This document shows positions 36,840 to 45,014 of a stretch of 64,000 nucleotides of DNA, in pieces. The stretch comes from Labrys okinawensis (GTDB taxonomy: Bacteria > Pseudomonadota > Alphaproteobacteria > Rhizobiales > Labraceae). The stretch spans positions 62,001 through 126,000 of the forward strand of contig NZ_PUEJ01000002.1 in NCBI RefSeq assembly GCF_002982075.1. The letters are read 5' to 3'. Position numbers and translations under genes: made by a program. The number at the start of each line of letters is the position of its first letter. Within the stretch, counting starts at the first letter, position 1. The notes under the pieces are model-generated. The model was not told the DNA's origin, ran no database searches, and saw only the letters and a program-made list of their open reading frames with translations.

Positions 36840-37574
36840 ATGATATCGCTGTTTCGACGCAATCCGACGCCCCAACCCGAACAGATCACCGTCAGGATCG
36901 GGGCAACGACCTATCCGGTCGCCGTCAGGCGGCTGGTTTCGGCGCGCCGCTACACGCTGAGGGTCCGCACGGCCCAGCGCGACATCGTGCTCTCCATGCC
37001 GGCGCGCGGCAGCCTGACCACCGCCAAGGCCTTCGCTGACAAGCATGCCGGCTGGATCGCCCTGAAGCTCGCCAAGCTTGCCCAGGACGTCAGCTTCGCC
37101 GACGGCGCCATGGTGCCCTTCCGCGACGTGCCGCACCGCATCGAGCATCGGGAGGGCCGCGGCACCGTGAAGGTCGAGGCAGGCACACCGCCCGTCCTCG
37201 TCGTCCATGGCGATATCCAGCATCTGCCGCGCCGCCTGACCGACTGGCTGAAGAAGCAGGCCCTGCGCGAATTGCAGGCGGCCGTCACCCGCCATACCGC
37301 AGCGCTCGGCGTCAAGCACGGCCCGATCAGCGTCAAGGACACCACCAGCCGCTGGGGATCCTGCTCCTCGGCCGGCGCGCTGGCCTTCTCCTGGCGTCTG
37401 ATCCTGGCGCCGCCCTTCGTGCTCGACTATCTGGCCGCGCACGAGGTTTCGCACCTGAAGGAAATGAACCACTCGCCCCGTTTCTGGCGCCTGTGCCACC
37501 AGCTCTGCCCCCGTACCGAGGAAGCTCGAGCCTGGCTGAAGTCGCATGGCGCCGGGCTGCACCGCTACGGGTGA
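36840..37574 (+). CDS. YgjP/SprT-like M48 metallopeptidase (DUF45)
   Basis: The 244-residue protein has the zincin motif HEVSH (His201, Glu202, His205) in YLAAHEVSHLKEMNHSP. It also has the family mark TTSRWGSCSS just upstream. These define the YgjP-type (formerly DUF45) metallopeptidases. No signal peptide is present, so it is cytoplasmic. Substrate unknown. It diverges from epmA with a 92-base gap. Confidence 0.9.
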   Translation: MISLFRRNPTPQPEQITVRIGATTYPVAVRRLVSARRYTLRVRTAQRDIVLSMPARGSLTTAKAFADKHAGWIALKLAKLAQDVSFADGAMVPFRDVPHRIEHREGRGTVKVEAGTPPVLVVHGDIQHLPRRLTDWLKKQALRELQAAVTRHTAALGVKHGPISVKDTTSRWGSCSSAGALAFSWRLILAPPFVLDYLAAHEVSHLKEMNHSPRFWRLCHQLCPRTEEARAWLKSHGAGLHRYG

Positions 37575-37583
37575 GCGTATATC

Positions 37584-37727
37584 ACCCTCCCCTGGAGGGG
37601 GAGGGTCGGCCTGAAAGGCCGGGGTGGGGTGAAAATACGCCGGTCATAAGAATGAAGACGGTTATTGCTGCTGTGAGGCCACCCCACCCCGAGGCTTCGC
37701 CTCGACCCTCCCCCTCCAGGGGAGGGT
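37584..37727. repeat. GC-rich palindromic element, family C, copy 1
   Basis: Perfect 25-base inverted arms lie at 37584-37608 and 37703-37727 (ACCCTCCCCTGG... and its complement). The inner flank GGTGGGGTGAAAA faces CCACCCCACC. A close relative lies at 43794-43940. It separates two convergent genes. Confidence 0.88.
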
Positions 37728-37743
37728 AAGTCGCGTCTACCCA

Positions 37744-38061
37744 TCACGCCAGATAGAACACCCGCTTCAGCGGCACCTGCACCGGGGAACTGTCCGGATT
37801 GGTCTCCATGATATCGCCCATGAAAGCCCACCAGCGCTTCATCACCGCCTCGTCGGGCAGGCGGTCCAGGCCGTGGTCGTCGCTCCGGGTGAGGATGGCG
37901 AAGAGATGGTGATCCTCCGGGTCGAGCCAGATCGTGTAGTCGGAGATGCCGACCTCCTTCAGCAGCGCTACCAGCTCGGGAAAGATCTCGTCATGGCGCT
38001 TTTCATATTCGGCCGCCTGGCCGGGATGGAGATTCATGCGAAAGGCGATGCGGTCCGGCAT
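37744..38061 (-). CDS. rhaM: L-rhamnose mutarotase family protein
   Basis: The 105-residue protein matches RhaM (DUF718): RIAFRMNLHPGQAAEYEKRHDEIFPEL, YTIWLDPEDHHLFAIL and KRWWAFMGDIMETNPDSSP in order, with the conserved His, Tyr and Trp pair. It interconverts anomers of L-rhamnose (or a related deoxysugar) in the cytoplasm. It is the last gene of a minus-strand operon with a GntR regulator and a lactonase, opposite a RhaS-type importer. Confidence 0.88.
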   Translation of the reverse strand: MPDRIAFRMNLHPGQAAEYEKRHDEIFPELVALLKEVGISDYTIWLDPEDHHLFAILTRSDDHGLDRLPDEAVMKRWWAFMGDIMETNPDSSPVQVPLKRVFYLA

Positions 38062-38119
38062 GGTACGTTCCCTTGAGACGTGGCCTTGGGGGCGTTTCGT
38101 TGCGGGTTCGAGAGCGTGA

Positions 38120-38920
38120 TCAGCGCTTGGCCGCCGCCTCGCTGCCGATCACGTCCTGCGCCTGGCTGGAGGTGTCGCGCACATGTTCGAGATGCCGGCG
38201 ATAGGCCGCCATCGCAGCCTCGGCGTCACGGGCCACCACGGCCTGGGCGATCTCGACATGCTGGGCGACGCTGATCTCGATCACGCCCGGCAGGGCGCTG
38301 GCGACGCGGCGCACGTCGAGCCCGACATCGTAGAGCCCTTCCGCCATCGCGGCGAGCAGGCGGCTGCCGCCGCCGCCATAGAGGGCCCGATGGAACTCGA
38401 TGTCGAGCAGGCGGAAGGCGACCGGATCCTCGTGGAAAGCACGGCCGTCGACGGCGAGTTCGAGGATACGCGCCCGCGTCTCCTCATCCGCCCGTTCGGC
38501 GCAGAGCCGCACCAGTTCAAGCTCGACCACCACGCGCGCTTCGAAATGCTCGCGCACATCGTAGTCGGCGAAGGACAGCATGGTCGAGAACGGTGCCACC
38601 AGGCGGCTGGGCGACAGGTCGGTGACGCTGTAGCGCCCGCCCTGGCGGCTTTCGAGCACGCCCATCAGGGTCAGCGCCTTGAGCGCCTCGCGCAAAGGCG
38701 GACGCGAGATGCCGAAGGCGATGCCCATCTGCTGCTCTGTCGGCAGGCGGTCGCCGGAGCGAAGATTGCCCGACTTGATCATGCCCATGATGCGGGTGGC
38801 GACCTGCTCGGCGATGGGGCGCCGCTCCAGCGCGCCGCCGCCGAACGGCTCGCCGAAGGCATCGCCGGCGTCCAGGGCGGCCAGGTCGCTGAAATCGGGG
38901 TCTTTGATCAGCTTACTCAC
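38120..38920 (-). CDS. GntR/FadR-family regulator of the deoxysugar cluster
   Basis: The protein is 266 residues from GTG 38920, which has AAGG seven bases upstream. The winged helix (GDRLPTEQQMGIAFGISRPPLREALKALTLMGVL) and the FCD effector domain (VELELVRLCAERADEETRARIL, FRLLDIEFHRAL) are intact. It lies between the lactonase and mutarotase genes. FadR-type sites (TTGTCTGACAA) in the divergent promoter region upstream of the lactonase suggest it controls both arms of the cluster. Confidence 0.9.
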   Translation of the reverse strand: MSKLIKDPDFSDLAALDAGDAFGEPFGGGALERRPIAEQVATRIMGMIKSGNLRSGDRLPTEQQMGIAFGISRPPLREALKALTLMGVLESRQGGRYSVTDLSPSRLVAPFSTMLSFADYDVREHFEARVVVELELVRLCAERADEETRARILELAVDGRAFHEDPVAFRLLDIEFHRALYGGGGSRLLAAMAEGLYDVGLDVRRVASALPGVIEISVAQHVEIAQAVVARDAEAAMAAYRRHLEHVRDTSSQAQDVIGSEAAAKR

Positions 38921-38937
38921 AGGACTGCCTTACTGCT

Positions 38938-39813
38938 TCACAGATGGAGGCGGTAGAAGGAATTGGCGTTATCCCGGTAGAACTTGCGCAGATCGCTTTC
39001 CGAAAAGCCCGCCAGGGCCCGATCGAGCGTCTCGACCCAGCGCGTCATGCTGGTGGCCTGCAGGCAGATCGGCCAGTCCATGGCGAAGATGGTACGGTCG
39101 ACGCCGAAGCTCTCGAAGGTGGCATCGATGAAGGGGCGGAGATCCGCATCGGTCCAGGCCGCGTGGTCGGCCTCCACCGGCAGGTCGGAGAGCTTGATGA
39201 AGAGGTTGGGGCAGCGCGCCAGTTCCTCCACGTCATCGCGATATTGGGCGATGGCGCCTTCCTTGATGCCGGGCTTGCCGCAATGGTCGAGGATCATCTG
39301 CACATGCGGGATGCGCTTCACGAAGTCCCGCACGATATCCATCTGGTGGTGATGGACGTTGATCTCGAAATGGTAGCCGAACTTTTCGAGAAGATTGACG
39401 CCTTCGACGAAACTGTCCGACAGGGTCAAAGCACGCGGATCGGCGTCGAACTCGACGATGCGGCGGATGCCCCGCACCGCGGGATGCTTCTCCTTCATCT
39501 CCGCCAGGATCGGCTCCGCCCGGCTTCCCCATTCGAGCGGCGCCATCGGCACGATCGCCTTGATGCCGGGGTCGCGCCGGGCTTCCTCCTCAACGAAGCG
39601 GATCTCGTCGAGATATTGCCCGCCGTCGTCCCAGAAATCGGCATAGCATTCGAGAAAAACCATCGCCTCGACTTCGACCGCGCCGAGGTCGCGCCGGTAG
39701 TCCTCGACATGGTAGTCCCTGAAAAACAGGGGGCTGCCCTCGAACGCCGAATATTTCAGCTTCGAATGGTCCCAGACGTGAAGATGCGTGTCGATGATGG
39801 GAAAATCGGGCAT
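38938..39813 (-). CDS. Amidohydrolase-family sugar lactonase (L-fucono/L-rhamnono-lactonase type)
   Basis: The 291-residue protein is an amidohydrolase_2 member: IDTHLHVWDHSKLKY with the metal-binding HxH near the start, MILDHCGKPGI and TIFAMDWPICLQ with the C-terminal Asp. In sugar operons such proteins hydrolyse L-fucono- or L-rhamnono-lactone to the acid. The neighbouring mutarotase, dehydrogenases and importer fit this step. It is the first gene of the minus-strand operon. Confidence 0.85.
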   Translation of the reverse strand: MPDFPIIDTHLHVWDHSKLKYSAFEGSPLFFRDYHVEDYRRDLGAVEVEAMVFLECYADFWDDGGQYLDEIRFVEEEARRDPGIKAIVPMAPLEWGSRAEPILAEMKEKHPAVRGIRRIVEFDADPRALTLSDSFVEGVNLLEKFGYHFEINVHHHQMDIVRDFVKRIPHVQMILDHCGKPGIKEGAIAQYRDDVEELARCPNLFIKLSDLPVEADHAAWTDADLRPFIDATFESFGVDRTIFAMDWPICLQATSMTRWVETLDRALAGFSESDLRKFYRDNANSFYRLHL

Positions 39814-39912
39814 GGCATCCTCGAGTTGTGAGCCTTAACGCGGCATCCGACGTTTCTGCACCGGTGCCTGCCTTGGCCAAACGCAGCTTTACTTCAGGGA
39901 TAAATCTCCCGA

Positions 39913-40006
39913 TTTGTCATAGCCGGGCTTGACCCGGCTATCCAGAAACGGTTTCCGCAACAGGCTCGGAGCTGGATTGCCGGGTCAAGCCCGGCAATGA
40001 CAAAAG
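39913..40006. repeat. Inverted intergenic repeat in the divergent promoter region
   Basis: Two facing copies of a 30-base unit around GCCGGGCTTGACCCGGC lie at 39913-39945 and about 39973-40006, each itself palindromic (GCCGGGTCAAGCCCGGC). This type is common between alphaproteobacterial genes. It lies between the divergent lactonase and aldo/keto reductase genes. Confidence 0.75.
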
Positions 40007-40078
40007 TCGCGAAAATTCCAAGGCGCCCAAGTAAACAGCATCGGATCTCGCCCCCATTCTCCGCCAGCCAGTAAAAAC

Positions 40079-40104
40079 TTGTCAAACTAATTTTTGTCTG
40101 ACAA
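40079..40104. promoter_or_regulatory. Candidate GntR/FadR-type operators
   Basis: TTGTCTGACAA at 40094-40104 is a perfect palindrome around one base and fits the TNGTNNNACNA pattern of FadR-type sites. A degenerate copy, TTGTCAAACTA, lies 15 bases upstream at 40079-40089. The likely binder is the GntR protein at 38120-38920. Confidence 0.6.
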
Positions 40105-40169
40105 CTTACCCCAAAGGCGACCGGGGCCACCCCGGTAACGCAGATTCAGAAATGCCCGGGAGTGCCGCA

Positions 40170-41189
40170 ATGCCCAAGGAATTCGAGCGCCGCCGCGTCG
40201 GCCAGACAGCGATGACCGTGCCGACCTTCGGCTATGGCGCGGCGCATCTCGGCGAGCTCTACAGCCTGGTGACGGAGGCCGATGCGAGCGCCACCATCGA
40301 CGCCGCCTGGGATGCGGGCGTGCGCCTGTTCGACACCGCGCCCTGGTACGGCCTGGGCCTCTCCGAGCACCGTCTCGGCTATGGCCTCCGGCACCGGCCG
40401 CGCAACGAATACCAGCTGATCACCAAGGTCGGGCGCATCCTCGAACGCCCCTTCGACCCCGCCACCTTCAAATCGGAAATGTGGCTCGGCGGCCTGCCCT
40501 TCCAGCACCGCTACGACTACAGCTATGACGGCATCATGCGCTCTTATGAGCAGTCGATGATGCGGCTCGGCCTCAACACCATCGATGCCCTGGTCATCCA
40601 CGACCTCGATGCCGCCTATCAGGGCCCGGATTTCGGCTACCGCAAGAAGGACCTGGTCTATTCCGGCATCAAGGCCCTGGAGGAATTGAAGCGGCGCGGC
40701 GAGATCAAAGCCATCGGCATGGGTATCAACACCACCGAGGCGCTGGAGACCGTGGCCCCGCTGGTCGATCTCGACTTCGTGCTGGTCGCCATGCCCTACA
40801 CCCTGATCGACCAAGGGTGCCTTCATACTGGCATGGCCGAATGCGTGAAGCGCAAGGTCAGCGTGATCATCGGCTCGCCCTTTGCCTCGGGCATCCTGGT
40901 CACCGGCTCCGGCGGCAGCGCCAACTACAATTACAGCAAGGCGCCGGAGGCCGTGCAGGCCAAGGTGCGCGGTATCGAGGCGGTCTGCAAGGCCCACGGC
41001 GTGGCCTTGCCGGCGGCGGCCTTGCAATTCGTGTTGGCCCATCCCGCCGTGGTCTCGGAAATTCCCGGCGCCGTGAAGCCGAGCGAGGTGACGGAGAACG
41101 TCGCCTCGCATCACGCCCCCATCCCGGCCGGCTTCTGGTCTGACCTCAAGGCGGAAGGCCTGATCGACAAGGACGCGCCGACGCCATGA
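40170..41189 (+). CDS. Aldo/keto reductase, aldose 1-dehydrogenase type
   Basis: Started at ATG 40170 with GGGAG seven bases upstream, the protein is 339 residues. The AKR tetrad is visible: Asp and Tyr in RLFDTAPWYG, Lys in LITKVG and His in LVIHDLD. The sequence resembles L-fucose / D-threo-aldose 1-dehydrogenases, which oxidise the sugar to its lactone. The adjacent lactonase and importer support that role. Its stop overlaps the ATPase start (ATGA). Confidence 0.87.
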   Translation: MPKEFERRRVGQTAMTVPTFGYGAAHLGELYSLVTEADASATIDAAWDAGVRLFDTAPWYGLGLSEHRLGYGLRHRPRNEYQLITKVGRILERPFDPATFKSEMWLGGLPFQHRYDYSYDGIMRSYEQSMMRLGLNTIDALVIHDLDAAYQGPDFGYRKKDLVYSGIKALEELKRRGEIKAIGMGINTTEALETVAPLVDLDFVLVAMPYTLIDQGCLHTGMAECVKRKVSVIIGSPFASGILVTGSGGSANYNYSKAPEAVQAKVRGIEAVCKAHGVALPAAALQFVLAHPAVVSEIPGAVKPSEVTENVASHHAPIPAGFWSDLKAEGLIDKDAPTP

Positions 41190-42748
41190 CCGGCGGAGCG
41201 TGGAGCATGGACGGCGTGCCCGCATCGGCGCGGCCGGTCCTCATCTCTGCCCGCGGCATCTCCAAGCAGTTTGCCGGCGTGGAAGTATTGCGCGACGTCG
41301 ATCTCGATCTGCATGCCGGCGAGATCCACGCTCTGCTCGGCGAGAACGGGGCCGGCAAATCGACCTTCGCCAAGATCATTGCCGGCGTGCACCGGCCCAG
41401 CCGTGGCTCGCTCGCCCTCAACGGCACAACTGTCGAGGTGGCGACGCCGCTGATCGCCCAGAAGCTCGGCATCACCCTGATCCACCAGGAACCGATCTCC
41501 TTTCCCGATCTCTCCGTCGCCGAAAACCTCGTGCTCGGCCGCCATGAAGGCCCGGCGCTCGGGCGGGTGCGCTGGGGCGAACTCCGCCGCGAGGCTGACA
41601 GCCTGATGGCCCGCCTCGGCATCGCCATCGATGTCGGCAAGCCCATGCGCGGCCTCTCCATCGCCGACCAGCAGATGGTCGAGATCGCCCGGGCGCTGGC
41701 CAGCGACAGCCGCCTGATCATCATGGACGAGCCGACGGCCCCGCTGACGCCGAGGGAAGTCGAAACCCTGTTCGGCATCGCCCGCCAGCTCCGCCAGGAG
41801 GGCCGCACCATCATCTTCATCAGCCACCGGCTCGAGGAGGTGCGGGCGCTGTGCGACCGCGTCACCATCTTCCGGGACGGCAGCAGGATCGCCACCGAGG
41901 AAACCGCCAGACTCTCCGATAACGACATCATCCGCCTGATGATCGGACGGGAGGTGAAGAACTATATTCCCCAGCACAAATCGCAGATCGGCCCGGTCGC
42001 GTTGGCGGTGCGGGGTCTGAGCCTGCCCGGCAAGTTCGAGGACATCAGCTTCGAGGTGCGCAGGGGCGAGATCGTCGGCCTCGGCGGACTGGTCGGCGCC
42101 GGCCGCACCGATGTCGCCCGCGCTCTGTTCGGCGTGGTTCCCGCCGCCAGCGGCAGCATCGAGATAGGCGGGCGGGCCATCACCATCCGCGAACCCGCGG
42201 ATGCGGTGGCCCAAGGCCTCGCCTTCGTGCCGGAGGACCGCGCCGTCGCCGGCATCTTCCGCAGCCTGCCCGTCGAGCAGAACATCACGGCAGCCGTGCC
42301 TGGGAAGGTCGCTCCCGGCGGCGTGATCCGTCGCGCGCTCGAGCGCTCGATCGCCCGAGAACAGGTGCGCAAATTGCGCATCCGCCTCGCCAGCCCGCGC
42401 CAGCCCATCGGCGAGCTCTCCGGCGGCAACCAGCAGAAGGCCATCCTGGCCCGCTGGCTCCTCACCGATCCCCAGATCCTCATCCTCGACGAGCCGACGC
42501 GCGGCATCGACATCGGGGTCAAGGCCGAGTTCTACGAAATGATCGGCGAGCTGGCCGCCTCGGGCCGCGCCGTGCTGCTGATTTCCTCCGAGCTGCCGGA
42601 GCTCCTGGCGCTCAGCGACCGCGTGCTGGTGATGTCGGAAGGGCGACTCACCGCCAATCTCCCCCGCGGCCAGGCCAGCGAGGAGAGCGTGATGCACGCC
42701 GCCGTTCCGCGCCGCAAGTCGACCCCGGATGGACAGGCCGCCGCATGA
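41186..42748 (+). CDS. Sugar ABC transporter ATP-binding protein (RhaT-like, double ATPase)
   Basis: The 520-residue protein has two ABC domains: [27 protein letters not shown] and LIIMDEPTAPLT in the first; [25 protein letters not shown] and [14 protein letters not shown] in the second. It drives the deoxysugar importer with the two permeases downstream. The start at 41186 overlaps the upstream stop; a second ATG at 41207 is possible. Its own stop overlaps the first permease start by four bases. Confidence 0.94.
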   Translation: MTGGAWSMDGVPASARPVLISARGISKQFAGVEVLRDVDLDLHAGEIHALLGENGAGKSTFAKIIAGVHRPSRGSLALNGTTVEVATPLIAQKLGITLIHQEPISFPDLSVAENLVLGRHEGPALGRVRWGELRREADSLMARLGIAIDVGKPMRGLSIADQQMVEIARALASDSRLIIMDEPTAPLTPREVETLFGIARQLRQEGRTIIFISHRLEEVRALCDRVTIFRDGSRIATEETARLSDNDIIRLMIGREVKNYIPQHKSQIGPVALAVRGLSLPGKFEDISFEVRRGEIVGLGGLVGAGRTDVARALFGVVPAASGSIEIGGRAITIREPADAVAQGLAFVPEDRAVAGIFRSLPVEQNITAAVPGKVAPGGVIRRALERSIAREQVRKLRIRLASPRQPIGELSGGNQQKAILARWLLTDPQILILDEPTRGIDIGVKAEFYEMIGELAASGRAVLLISSELPELLALSDRVLVMSEGRLTANLPRGQASEESVMHAAVPRRKSTPDGQAAA

Positions 42749-43731
42749 ACATCGCCAGCCTCTTCCGCCGCCGCGAGGCGGGCATCGTGGTGATGATCGC
42801 GCTCTTCGCCGTCGTCGTCGGCCTGATCCAGCCGCGCTTCCTCTCGACGGAGACGCTGCGCATCGTGCTGCTCGCGGTGCCCCTGATCATGGTGGCGGCG
42901 ATGGGCGAGATGATGGTGCTGGTCGCCCGCCATGTCGATCTCTCGATCGGCTCGATCCTCGGCTTCTCCGCCATCGTGGCCGGCATGCTCTGGCGCGACC
43001 ATCCGGAACTGCCCGTCATCGTCGGCGTCGGCGCCGCGATCGCCGTGGGCGCCGCGCTGGGCCTGGTCAACGGGCTGGTGGTCACCGTCTTCAAGCTCCC
43101 CTCCATCATCGTGACGCTCGGCACGCTCAGCCTCTATCGCGGCCTGGTCTTCTTCATCTCCGATGCCCGGCAGGTCGATCCGCAATATATTCCGCGTGGC
43201 CTGATCGAGCTCAGCCAGACCTCGCCTGTCTTCGGCATTCCCTGGATCATCCTGATCGCCTTTGCCGTGGCGCTCGCCACCTATCTCTTCCTCGGTCATT
43301 CCAGGCTCGGCCGCCAGATCTACGCCATCGGCTCCAATCCCGTGGCTGCGCCGCTGCGCGGCATCCGCGCCGCGCCGATCACCGTGCTGGTCTTCGTGCT
43401 CTCCGGCGCTCTCGCCGGGCTCGCGGGCGTGATGTATGCCTCGCGCTTCGGCTATGTGAATCCCGGCATCACCGGGGTCGGCTTCGAGTTCACGGTGATC
43501 GCCCCCGTGGTGATCGGCGGGGTCTCGATCAATGGCGGCTCCGGCTCGGTCGCCGGCACCGTGCTCGGCGTGCTGCTGCTCGGCGCCGTCAGCGTGGCGC
43601 TGCCGATCCTCGGCGTCTCCGGCTTCTGGCAGCAGGCGATCTATGGAGCGGTGATCCTCGCCGCTCTGGTGATCGACCGCAGCGTCCGGCAGGGCGGCCT
43701 CAAGGGCCTGCTGGCGAGGGATGCGGCATGA
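42745..43731 (+). CDS. Sugar ABC transporter permease 1 (RhaP/RhaQ-like)
   Basis: The 328-residue protein has about nine membrane helices and the family blocks MMVLVARHVDLSIGSIL, LPSIIVTLGTLSLYRGLV and VIGGVSINGGSGSVAGTVLG. It pairs with the second permease at 43976-44974, as in rhamnose importers that use two different permeases. The ATG overlaps the ATPase stop (ATGA). Its stop in turn overlaps the ATG of a repeat-derived frame. Confidence 0.93.
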   Translation: MNIASLFRRREAGIVVMIALFAVVVGLIQPRFLSTETLRIVLLAVPLIMVAAMGEMMVLVARHVDLSIGSILGFSAIVAGMLWRDHPELPVIVGVGAAIAVGAALGLVNGLVVTVFKLPSIIVTLGTLSLYRGLVFFISDARQVDPQYIPRGLIELSQTSPVFGIPWIILIAFAVALATYLFLGHSRLGRQIYAIGSNPVAAPLRGIRAAPITVLVFVLSGALAGLAGVMYASRFGYVNPGITGVGFEFTVIAPVVIGGVSINGGSGSVAGTVLGVLLLGAVSVALPILGVSGFWQQAIYGAVILAALVIDRSVRQGGLKGLLARDAA

Positions 43732-43979
43732 ATGATATCGACATCAACTTTCCCCTTATAGGTGCCAACCCAAGCTTGGAGCTGCGGATTTTCTACCCTC
43801 CCCTCGATGGGGAGGGTCGGCCCGAAGGGCCGGGGTGGGGTGAAAACACGCCGACCTCGATAATGAAAACAGCGGGTCTTTTCGAAGAAATCACCCCACC
43901 CCGACGCTACGCGTCGACCCTCCCCATCAAGGGGAGGGTAAAGAACCCGCGTCTCGGTCGGCAAAGGGCGCGCCCATGA
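43728..43979 (+). CDS. Repeat-borne 83-codon frame bridging two permease genes
   Basis: A frame of 83 codons starts at an ATG overlapping the stop of permease 1 (ATGA, 43728-43731). It ends in a TGA overlapping the ATG of permease 2 (ATGA, 43976-43979). Most of it is the family C palindromic element, read as YPPLDGEGRPEGPGWGENTP and so on. It has no known domain. It may be translated and so keep ribosomes coupled across the insertion, but it could equally be an accidental open frame. Confidence 0.4.
   Translation: MNDIDINFPLIGANPSLELRIFYPPLDGEGRPEGPGWGENTPTSIMKTAGLFEEITPPRRYASTLPIKGRVKNPRLGRQRARP
43794..43940. repeat. GC-rich palindromic element, family C, copy 2
   Basis: Inverted arms at 43794-43819 and 43915-43940 match at all but one position and resemble those of copy 1 at 37584. 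The inner blocks GGGGTGGGGTGAAAA and TCACCCCACCCCGA also match copy 1. It lies inside the importer operon between the two permease genes. Confidence 0.88.
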
Positions 43980-44974
43980 GCCATACCCCCGCCACCGCCG
44001 TCTCGCCGCAGGACGCCGCCAAGCCCCTGCCGCTCTGGCGCGTCGTGCTGGTGCGGCCGGAGATGATGACCCTGGTGCTGCTGGCCGCCGCCTTCGTGAT
44101 CGCCTGCCTGCTCTCGCCCTTCTTCGCCTCGCTGACCTTCATCCTCGAAAGCGCCACCTACTACGCCGAATTCTCGATCATCGCTTTGGTGCTGACCCTG
44201 GTGATCATCGCCGGCGAGATCGACCTGTCTCCCGCCTCCACCATGGCGCTGACGGCCTGCCTGTTCGGCACCGTGTTCCAGGCCGGCCTGCCGATCGGCT
44301 GGGCGATCGCGGCGAGCCTTGCCGCCGGGCTCGTCATGGGTGCCTTCAACGGCGTCATGGTGCTGTGGCTGCGCCTGCCGTCGCTGATGGTGACCATCGG
44401 CACGCTGATCATGTATCGCGGCCTCGCCCAGGTACTGGCCGGCGACAAATCCATCGGCAAGTTCCCGGCCTGGTTCGTCGGTATCGACTATCGCACCCTG
44501 CTCGGTGTGCCCGTGCCGGTGCTGGTCTTCGTCATCGCCTCGCTGGCCCTGGCCTTCGTGCTGGGCGCCACCATCCTCGGGCGGCAGATCTACCAGATCG
44601 GCACCAGCGAGATTGCCGCGCGCCATGCCGGCATCAAGGTCCGGCGCATCAAGTTCGCCCTGTTCCTGGCGATGGGCCTCACCAGCGCGCTCTGCGGCCT
44701 GCTGGCGGCCTCGCGGCTGGCCTCGGTGCGCTATGATCTGGCCACCGGCGGCGAACTGCAGATGGTGCTGATCGTCATGCTCGGCGGCACCTACATCTTC
44801 GGCGGCCGCGGCACCATTGCCGGCACCTTCATCGCCTCCTGGCTCCTGGTGATCATCGCCACCGGCATGACGGTCGCCAACATCCCGGTGACCTACCAGC
44901 TCACGGTGATGGGCCTCCTGCTCATCGTCTCCATCATCGCGACCAACGCGATCTACGCCCGCAACCAGAGATAG
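43976..44974 (+). CDS. Sugar ABC transporter permease 2 (RhaP/RhaQ-like)
   Basis: The 332-residue protein has a soluble N-terminal 30 residues and about nine membrane helices. The blocks VIIAGEIDLSPASTMALTA, LPSLMVTIGTLIMYRGLAQVL and LGGTYIFGGRGTIAGTFIAS identify the RbsC-type family. It is not close to permease 1, consistent with a heteromeric channel. The binding protein gene follows after 40 bases. Confidence 0.93.
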   Translation: MSHTPATAVSPQDAAKPLPLWRVVLVRPEMMTLVLLAAAFVIACLLSPFFASLTFILESATYYAEFSIIALVLTLVIIAGEIDLSPASTMALTACLFGTVFQAGLPIGWAIAASLAAGLVMGAFNGVMVLWLRLPSLMVTIGTLIMYRGLAQVLAGDKSIGKFPAWFVGIDYRTLLGVPVPVLVFVIASLALAFVLGATILGRQIYQIGTSEIAARHAGIKVRRIKFALFLAMGLTSALCGLLAASRLASVRYDLATGGELQMVLIVMLGGTYIFGGRGTIAGTFIASWLLVIIATGMTVANIPVTYQLTVMGLLLIVSIIATNAIYARNQR

Positions 44975-45014
44975 CCGGCAAACAACGGCCTTAGACCATC
45001 ACCAGGAGGGAACC

